Source: Lewinellaceae bacterium
GTDB taxonomy: Bacteria > Bacteroidota > Bacteroidia > Chitinophagales > Saprospiraceae
Direction of reading: 5' to 3'
Assembly (NCBI GenBank): GCA_016710765.1
Contig: JADJUJ010000016.1
Coordinates: forward strand, 62,001 to 126,000
Length of the DNA: 64,000 bases
Below the pieces are notes generated by a model. That model had not been told where the DNA came from. It ran no database searches and saw only the letters and a list, made by a program, of their open reading frames with translations. Each line of letters starts with the position of its first letter. Position 1 is the stretch's first letter. The position numbers and the translations under genes are program-made. Shown piece by piece: positions 58,127-64,000 of this stretch.

Positions 58127-59302
58127 TTAGAAAGTACATTGATACGGGATCGGGTCGCGACTGATGCCCTTGAATTTTTTATCTGCCTTCAGGTTGGCAA
58201 AACTGCCGTTGAGGTTGTCGTAAATACAAATTTGGTAGGCTGGTTTGCGCATGCCGTTGGCATCCAGATAATCGGGGTTTTCAATGCCATCAAACAGGAT
58301 TTTTGGCACTTTTCGGCCAAATTTCAACCAAAAAACAAGCCCCAGCTTGTTTTTTCGGCTGGGCGTCATTTTGGTGTCGGAGTAAATGTTGTGGTGCACC
58401 TCGATGTGGGCAGGGTAGGGGTTGTAACTTTTGTCGTTGATCGGGTTTTCCGAAATAAAATAACTCACAATGGCGGTGGAAGCGGTTCGGTTTTCCCAGA
58501 TCCGGTTTTCGTACACTTCAACATCGCGCGTAGCCAAAATCATCACACCGGTGCCCGGGGGCACTTTGCCAACGATGTTTCCTTTGGGGGCAAAGTTTTT
58601 ATGGTTGTTTCGGATGATTTGATTCTTGTACACCTTGACATGGCCACCCTGCTTCTTGGGCAGGTCGGGCAGGTCAAATACCAGTATGCCACCGGTGTTG
58701 TCGTACGATTGGTTTTCAAATACCCAGGCATTGGTGGTGTTTTCAATTTCGATGCCGGCTACGTTATTTCTGGCCGTGCAATGGCTTACCCAAACACTGT
58801 CGGATTGCCCTACGTAGATGCCGGCATCAGAGGCGCCAATGGCAGTACAGTATTCAATGACCACATTTTTGCATTGCACCGGGTAGAGGGCATAGGCGCC
58901 GTTCGACGATTTTGGTTTTCCGGTCCACCGTGCAGTAATGTTCCGGAATACCAGGCTGTCCACGCCCTGGGTTTTGATCAGGTCACCCTTGCTGTCTTCA
59001 ATGGTAAAGTCCTGCAGGACAATTCCTTTTGCATTGGTGACCTTAAGTCCCTCCGCTCCCTGAAGCTGATGTTTAAACGTCAGAATGGTTTTGTTCATGC
59101 CGGCGCCCTGGATGACGATATGGTTCTTTCCATCCAGCCAAAGGGTATTGCTGAGTTCAATGTTGCCCTCTGGCAGGGTGATGACAGCGCCGTCTTCTGC
59201 CATGATCAGTTGGGTCTGGATTTGTTTTTCCAGCGCACTTTGGCCAAATACACAGCCAGGGAGCAAAATAATGAGCCAGGCGAGAAATTTTTTCTTGAAC
59301 AT
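58127..59302 (-). CDS. parallel beta-helix repeat protein of the TIGR03805 type
   Basis: Exported protein of 391 residues with signal or lipoprotein leader (ILLPGCVFGQ). The body has the right-handed beta-helix pattern of repeated turns with Asn/Gly and small hydrophobic residues: VIQGAGMNKTILTFKH, GIVLQDFTIEDSKG, LVFRNITARWTG, VVIEYCTAIGASDAGIYVGQ, VSHCTARNNVAGIEIENT, AWVFENQSYDNTGGILVFD. It could bind or cleave a polysaccharide, but no catalytic triad is clear. It starts two bases after the metH stop, and eight bases separate it from the cytochrome gene, so the three genes are probably one operon. ATGs at 59314 and 59311 also exist but overlap metH. Confidence 0.88.
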   Translation of the reverse strand: MFKKKFLAWLIILLPGCVFGQSALEKQIQTQLIMAEDGAVITLPEGNIELSNTLWLDGKNHIVIQGAGMNKTILTFKHQLQGAEGLKVTNAKGIVLQDFTIEDSKGDLIKTQGVDSLVFRNITARWTGKPKSSNGAYALYPVQCKNVVIEYCTAIGASDAGIYVGQSDSVWVSHCTARNNVAGIEIENTTNAWVFENQSYDNTGGILVFDLPDLPKKQGGHVKVYKNQIIRNNHKNFAPKGNIVGKVPPGTGVMILATRDVEVYENRIWENRTASTAIVSYFISENPINDKSYNPYPAHIEVHHNIYSDTKMTPSRKNKLGLVFWLKFGRKVPKILFDGIENPDYLDANGMRKPAYQICIYDNLNGSFANLKADKKFKGISRDPIPYQCTF

Positions 59303-59303
59303 G

Positions 59304-62300
59304 TTACACATCATAATTTAGTATGGGTGACAACCATTTTTCTGCTTCCTGAACGCTGATGCCTTTTCGTTGGGCGTAGTGTTCGACCTGATCGCGACCA
59401 ATTTGTCCTACGCCGAAGTATTTCGCTTCAGGATGATCGAAGTACCAGCCACTGACTGCGGCGGCGGGTTGCATGGCAAAACTTTCGGTCAGGGTTATGC
59501 CCAATTGATCCGGTTGCAGCAATTCCCAGAGGGTTGCCTTTTCGGTATGATCGGGACATGCAGGATAACCTGGCGCCGGGCGAATGCCCTGGTATTTTTC
59601 GGCAATGAAACCAGTATTTTGCAAGCTTTCCGCAGGCACATAGCCCCAAAAATCTTTCCGCACCAGTTCGTGCATGCGCTCGGTGAGGGCTTCCGCCAGC
59701 CTGTCGGCGAGGGCTTTGAGCAGGATAGCCTGGTAATCGTCGTGGTTTGCTTCAAATTGGGCCACCCAAGGGTCCAGCCCGATGCCCGTTGTTACGGCAA
59801 AGGCGCCCAGGTAACCCTGGCTGCTCCCATCGGCCGCCACTGGGGGAACGAAATCGGCCAGACAGAAATTGGGTTGTCCGACTGCTTTAAGCATTTGTTG
59901 CCGCAGATGATGGAGCCGGGTGCGTTCCTGGTTCCTGTTTTCGTCGGTGTACAAAATGATATCATCGCCCGAACTGGCGGCCGGGAAAAAGCCAATCACA
60001 GCGCGGGCCTTCAGCCATTTTTCCGAAATTATGCGTTGCAGCATCTCCTGCGCATCTTCATAAAGCGATTGGGCTTCTACGCCAACAACCTCATCCCGAA
60101 GGATCTCCGGGAATTTGCCCGCCAATTCCCAACTTTGGAAAAAGGGTGTCCAGTCGATGTACGGCAACAGATCGTCCAACGGATAGTCCTCAAAAACGCG
60201 GGTCCCGGTGAATTTGGGCTGCTTGGGCTGGTAATCCGACCAATTGATGGGCATGGCATTCTTCCGGGCATCCTGGTAGCTCAGGTACGATTTAGCGCTC
60301 TGCCGGGCGGCGCGGGTGGTCCGGATGCGGTCGTATTCCTCCCGTATTTGCGAAACAAATGCCTGGTGGTCGGCCTGGTTCTCGGTGAGCAATGCGCTGG
60401 CCACTGCCACACTTCTGCTGGCATCCAGCACATGGATGACCGGTGCAGCATGGTAATGGGGCTCAATTTTTACGGCAGTATGGGTTTTAGAGGTGGTGGC
60501 GCCGCCAATTAACAGCGGCAGGTTCATGCCCTGGCGCTGCATTTCTTTGGCTACGTGCACCATTTCGTCCAGTGAGGGTGTAATAAGCCCGGAAAGTCCA
60601 ATGATGTCCACCTGATGCTCCCGTGCTGCCTGTAGTATTTTTTCTGCGGGCACCATAACCCCCATGTCGATGATCTGGTATTCGTTGCAGCCCAGTACCA
60701 CGCCGACGATGTTTTTGCCAATATCATGAACATCACCTTTCACCGTGGCCATCAGTATTTTTCCCTTGGCCTTTGCACCCGGGCCTTTCCCTGCTTCGAT
60801 GAATGGGGTGAGGTAGGCAACGGCCTTTTTCATCACCCGCGCACTTTTAACCACCTGGGGCAAAAACATTTTACCGGCGCCAAAAAGGTCGCCCACATGA
60901 TTCATGCCGGCCATCAAGGGGCCTTCGATAACATCAAGGGGGAGGGCATACTTTTGCCTGGCCTCCTCAATGTCTTCGTCGATGTATTCGGTGATGCCTT
61001 TTACCAAGGCGTGTTTAAGGCGGGCTTCCACTGGTGTGTCGCGCCAAGCCAGGTCGCGTTCGATCGTTTTTCCGGCGTTTCCACGAAGGGATTCGGCGAA
61101 GCGTACCAGTTCCTCTGTTGCGCCAGGATGGCGGTTAAAGAGCACGTCTTCAACCCGAAGCAACAGGTCTTTGGGTATCTCCTCGTACACCTCAATCAGT
61201 CCGGCATTCACGATGCCCATATCCATTCCTGCCTGTATGGCGTAGTACAGGAAGGCGGCGTGCATGGCTTCGCGCACGCGGTTGTTGCCCCGAAAAGAAA
61301 ATGACAGGTTGCTCACCCCGCCGCTGATTTTTGCGCCCGGACAGCGTTGTTTGATCTGGCGGGTAGCCTCAATGAAATTGATGGCGTAATCGTTGTGCTC
61401 CTCGATGCCGGTGGCCACAGCAAAGATGTTGGGGTCGAAAATGATGTCCAGCGGATTGAATCCCACTTCCTGCGTAAGAATATGGTAAGCGCGTTCGCAA
61501 ATGGACACTTTCCGTTCGATGGTATCGGCCTGCCCTTGCTCGTCGAAAGCCATCACCACAACCGCTGCGCCGTAGCGACGGCAAATTTTGGCATGGTGGA
61601 TAAAAGCCGCTTCACCCTCCTTCATGGAAATGGAATTGACGATGCTTTTGCCCTGCAGGCATTTCAACCCGGCTTCGATTACGCTGAATTTGGAAGAATC
61701 CACCATGACCGGTAATTTGGCAATATCGGGTTCTGCGGAAAGCAGGTTCAAAAATTCCACCATGGCCTTCTCAGAGTCGAGCAGGCCTTCGTCCATGTTT
61801 ACATCGATGATTTGTGCGCCGGCCTCCACTTGTTGGCGGGCCACCGAGAGTGCTTCGCCCAATTCCCCGTTTTTGATCAGGGTGGCGAATTTTTTTGAGC
61901 CCGTTACATTGGTGCGCTCTCCAATGTTGATGAAATTGGTGTTTTCCCGCAAAATTAAGGCCTCCATACCCGAATACATGCTGTAGGGCGAGGGTGGCGC
62001 AGGTTTTCTCGGCGCAATGTTTTGAACGTGCCTGGCGATGTGCCGGATATGATCGGGGGTGGTGCCGCAGCAGCCACCGGCGATGTTGACGAGCCCTGAC
62101 AAGGCAAATTCTTCCACAAAACTGCACATTTGGTGGGGCGTTTGATCGTACTCGCCAAATTCATTGGGCAGGCCGGCATTGGGATAAGCGCTGACATAGC
62201 AATCGGCCATGGTGGAGAGCGCTTCCAGATGGGGGCGCATTTCTTCGGCACCAAGGGCGCAGTTGAGCCCTACGGAAAACGGATTGATGTGCCGCACCGA

Positions 62301-63029
62301 AATGAAAAACGCCTCAACTGTTTGTCCGCTGAGGGTACGGCCGGAGGCATCGGTGATGGTACCTGAAATCATTACCGGGACCTTTTTACCAAGTGTTTCA
62401 AACACTTCATCAATAGCGTACAGTGCGGCTTTGCAATTAAGGGTATCGAAAATGGTTTCTACCAGCAAAACATGCACGCCACCTTCCATCAATCCCCTCA
62501 CCTGATCCGCATAGGCGTTTTTTACCTGATCAAAGGTGACTGCGCGATAGCCGGGGTCGTTCACATCCGGAGAAAGCGACAGTGTTCGGTTGAGCGGGCC
62601 GATGGCTCCGGCGGCAAACCGGGGCCGGTCGGGTGTTTGGGTTGTATAGTCGTCGCAGGCGCGCCGGGCTATCCGCGCCGCCTCCAGGTTGATCTCATAA
62701 GCCAGATCGCTGGTATCGTAATCGGCCTGTGCGATGGTAGTGGAACTGAAGGTGTTGGTTTCAACAATATCGGCCCCGGCTTCGAGGTAGGCGCGGTGGA
62801 TGTCTTCAATTACATCCGGCCGGGTAAGGCAAAGCAAGTCGTTGTTGCCCTGAAGGTCGCGGTGAAAATCTTGAAAACGCTGCCCCCTGAAATCTGCCTC
62901 GGTAAGGTTTCTCTGTTGAATCATGGTGCCCATGGCACCGTCGATGATGAGTATGCGTTGCTGAACGGCCTTGTTCAAGGCTTCAAGTATGGAGTCGTAT
63001 GATTGCAAAACGGACGGTTTAAAGGGCAA
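59304..63029 (-). CDS. metH: cobalamin-dependent methionine synthase
   Basis: Transfers methyl from 5-methyltetrahydrofolate to homocysteine through cobalamin; 1241 residues with all four modules. Homocysteine domain (about 20-345) has zinc cysteines in GLNCALG and GGCCGTTP; the pterin-binding domain (about 350-640) holds NFINIGERTNVTGSKKF; cobalamin binding (about 680-920) has the DxHxxG motif GDVHDIGKNIVGVVLGC; the C-terminal activation domain ends GRDQVEHYAQRKGISVQEAEKW. No ATG lies upstream of the DGAMGTM motif in this frame, so a TTG at 63029 (or 63008) is used as start. No riboswitch is seen upstream. It leads an operon with the beta-helix, cytochrome and folP genes. Confidence 0.94.
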   Translation of the reverse strand: MPFKPSVLQSYDSILEALNKAVQQRILIIDGAMGTMIQQRNLTEADFRGQRFQDFHRDLQGNNDLLCLTRPDVIEDIHRAYLEAGADIVETNTFSSTTIAQADYDTSDLAYEINLEAARIARRACDDYTTQTPDRPRFAAGAIGPLNRTLSLSPDVNDPGYRAVTFDQVKNAYADQVRGLMEGGVHVLLVETIFDTLNCKAALYAIDEVFETLGKKVPVMISGTITDASGRTLSGQTVEAFFISVRHINPFSVGLNCALGAEEMRPHLEALSTMADCYVSAYPNAGLPNEFGEYDQTPHQMCSFVEEFALSGLVNIAGGCCGTTPDHIRHIARHVQNIAPRKPAPPSPYSMYSGMEALILRENTNFINIGERTNVTGSKKFATLIKNGELGEALSVARQQVEAGAQIIDVNMDEGLLDSEKAMVEFLNLLSAEPDIAKLPVMVDSSKFSVIEAGLKCLQGKSIVNSISMKEGEAAFIHHAKICRRYGAAVVVMAFDEQGQADTIERKVSICERAYHILTQEVGFNPLDIIFDPNIFAVATGIEEHNDYAINFIEATRQIKQRCPGAKISGGVSNLSFSFRGNNRVREAMHAAFLYYAIQAGMDMGIVNAGLIEVYEEIPKDLLLRVEDVLFNRHPGATEELVRFAESLRGNAGKTIERDLAWRDTPVEARLKHALVKGITEYIDEDIEEARQKYALPLDVIEGPLMAGMNHVGDLFGAGKMFLPQVVKSARVMKKAVAYLTPFIEAGKGPGAKAKGKILMATVKGDVHDIGKNIVGVVLGCNEYQIIDMGVMVPAEKILQAAREHQVDIIGLSGLITPSLDEMVHVAKEMQRQGMNLPLLIGGATTSKTHTAVKIEPHYHAAPVIHVLDASRSVAVASALLTENQADHQAFVSQIREEYDRIRTTRAARQSAKSYLSYQDARKNAMPINWSDYQPKQPKFTGTRVFEDYPLDDLLPYIDWTPFFQSWELAGKFPEILRDEVVGVEAQSLYEDAQEMLQRIISEKWLKARAVIGFFPAASSGDDIILYTDENRNQERTRLHHLRQQMLKAVGQPNFCLADFVPPVAADGSSQGYLGAFAVTTGIGLDPWVAQFEANHDDYQAILLKALADRLAEALTERMHELVRKDFWGYVPAESLQNTGFIAEKYQGIRPAPGYPACPDHTEKATLWELLQPDQLGITLTESFAMQPAAAVSGWYFDHPEAKYFGVGQIGRDQVEHYAQRKGISVQEAEKWLSPILNYDV

Positions 63030-63299
63030 AGTTAGCCACCTGCAGCAGTAAAACAGCGACTGGGGTAATATTTGTCAATTTCAAATAAATGCGCAAAAGC
63101 ACATGTAAAGGCGAAGAAAAAATGCTTTCAGGCCTTTTTATGTGCTCTTGGCAAAATAAAAAAATGCAATAGGGCTAAGGGTGTTTTTGCCTACCCGGGT
63201 GAATATGCTACAAATTTGGGCAAATTCGGAATCGGGAAAATATTTTACGGCTTGCCATTCGGTGCGAATGGCTTGTTAGCAAAGTGAAGGGGAGCAGAC
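63030..63299. other. intergenic region upstream of metH, no gene seen
   Basis: This 270-base stretch before metH has lysine-codon-rich, AT-rich sequence but no reading frame or riboswitch that I can support. The metH promoter should be here. Confidence 0.5.
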
Positions 63300-63605
63300 C
63301 TAGACGCGTTGTGGCATTTGGCCGCGGGCACTCATCGGAACCCGCATGTCGGGGCCAGCAGCAATGCCCCGGAGTTGATCCAGCGTGTATTGGCTGCGCA
63401 GCAGATCGTATACCTCCGTCACCTGATCGCGGGTTAAAGAAGGGAATTCGTTGAGAAACTCGTTCACGCTGACGCCGATTCGGAGAAAATCAACGAGTGT
63501 TTCAACACGTATTCGGGTGCCGCTGAAGACGGGGGCGCCCTCCTGGATTTCAGGGTGTACGGAAATGGCAGTTGTTCGAGTGATCCGGTGGAGATTTCTG
63601 ATGGA
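63300..63605 (-). CDS. DUF433 antitoxin-like protein, without a standard start codon
   Basis: The reverse strand encodes SVHPEIQEGAPVFSGTRIRV, then VETLVDFLRIGVSVNEFLNE and DQVTEVYDLLRSQYTLDQLR, the helix-turn-helix pattern of DUF433 proteins (VapB45-like antitoxins). No ATG, GTG or TTG precedes the domain in this frame before a TAA at 63606-63608, and the usual partner toxin gene (DUF5615, PIN-like) is absent on either side. It is either a remnant or missing its start through an indel. The interval given is the whole open stretch. Confidence 0.55.
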   Translation of the reverse strand, partial: SIRNLHRITRTTAISVHPEIQEGAPVFSGTRIRVETLVDFLRIGVSVNEFLNEFPSLTRDQVTEVYDLLRSQYTLDQLRGIAAGPDMRVPMSARGQMPQRV

Positions 63606-63801
63606 TTAGTCCACCGGGAATGTGCAAATTGAATTTCGATTAATAGAAACGGAAGTAGACCGCTAATGTAGTAAACTTATTCAATTGCCAAATAATATTT
63701 TAAGGAAATTTTAAAAAAAATCAGGGATTACCCCGAATGTTTTTGTGCACAAGCGGCCAATTCCTCGCTAAAGCGTAATATGCCCACCCTACATCCCACG
63801 C

Positions 63802-64000
63802 TTACAAATACTTGTCCCCAAACTGTTCCTTCACCTTCCCTGTCACCTGTTTGATTTCCTGTTCTTTGGATTTGGGATAAATCAGGAGCGCATCGGTTTC
63901 GTCGACTATGATATAATCGTGCAAATCCTTCAGCACAATGAGTTTGTTGGGCTGGGTACGGATGAGGCAATTGCTGGAATCCAGTGCCAGTGCTTGTCCT
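63802..64000 (-). CDS. mannose-1-phosphate guanylyltransferase, C-terminal end (cut by window edge)
   Basis: The reverse strand encodes LALDSSNCLIRTQPNKLIVL, then KDLHDYIIVDETDALLIYPK and SKEQEIKQVTGKVKEQFGD before a stop, the typical end of a bacterial GDP-mannose pyrophosphorylase, where the beta-helix turns close the protein. The enzyme makes GDP-mannose from mannose-1-phosphate for surface glycans. Only about 66 residues are present, so the catalytic N-terminus cannot be seen. Confidence 0.85.
   Translation of the reverse strand, partial: GQALALDSSNCLIRTQPNKLIVLKDLHDYIIVDETDALLIYPKSKEQEIKQVTGKVKEQFGDKYL

Noticed and set aside
63030..63300. Cobalamin riboswitch in front of metH
   Set aside because: I searched both strands by eye for the B12-box core and found none; the only copy is at 3611-3779.
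63728..63970. Minus-strand 80-codon frame near the right edge
   Set aside because: It overlaps the mannose-1-phosphate guanylyltransferase end in another frame and shows no family pattern.
1..64000. tRNA or rRNA genes
   Set aside because: I saw no cloverleaf-like or rRNA-like stretch; a tRNA scan would be needed to exclude a single tRNA.

Overview
The window is a piece of a Bacteroidota chromosome, most likely from the Saprospiria lineage (inference). The evidence is a gliding-motility type C-terminal sorting domain on a giant repeat protein, a second type IX secretion cargo (CotH kinase protein), a PorP/SprF membrane protein, a DUF5686 protein, a DUF5074/BtuG-like lipoprotein, tandem OmpH chaperones, repeated TAnnTTTG promoter boxes and no visible Shine-Dalgarno sites. 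I see no rRNA, tRNA, CRISPR array, phage or transposase.

Layout. 1-6.3 kb: the start of dapF at the edge, an HtrA/DegP protease, a P-loop protein, a cobalamin riboswitch that controls a BtuG-like surface lipoprotein, a DinB-like protein, rimO and a DUF2007 protein. 6.3-14.0 kb: a tightly coupled five-gene exported operon (PSCyt1-DUF1549-DUF1553 cytochrome, DUF1501 protein, NHL propeller, a CHB_HEX_C/discoidin-like protein, and a DUF2231 membrane cytochrome whose C-terminus resembles the preceding gene). 14-20 kb: ferritin, a Lys/Cys-rich small protein, an M1 peptidase, and a large TolB-propeller amidohydrolase. 20.7-25.4 kb: GT-C type membrane protein, PorP/SprF, murI and two ompH genes. 25.7-32 kb: hutH, an 11-copy hairpin repeat array, two envelope proteins, recF and a beta-lactamase-fold hydrolase. 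32-45 kb: argS, fhs, CotH protein, glnS, DUF5686, a MITE-like inverted-repeat element and mutS. 45.8-55.6 kb: one giant secreted protein of about 3260 residues with 26 Ig/PKD-like repeats. 55.7-64 kb: a TerB-like protein, then a leftward cluster metH - beta-helix protein - dihaem cytochrome - folP, a DUF433 remnant and the end of a mannose-1-phosphate guanylyltransferase gene.

How genes relate. metH (cobalamin-dependent), folP and fhs are one-carbon/folate genes, and the riboswitch-controlled BtuG-like protein would supply the cobalamin that MetH needs. rimO, argS, glnS, recF, mutS, murI and dapF are housekeeping. The cytochrome/propeller/carbohydrate-binding operon and the giant adhesin are the accessory, surface-directed part.

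Caution on sequence quality. Nine genes, including essential argS, are interrupted by eleven single-base frameshifts. Most lie in homopolymer runs. After compensation every gene has the expected length and a frame divisible by three. I annotate these as whole genes and judge the indels to be more likely read or assembly errors than real decay.
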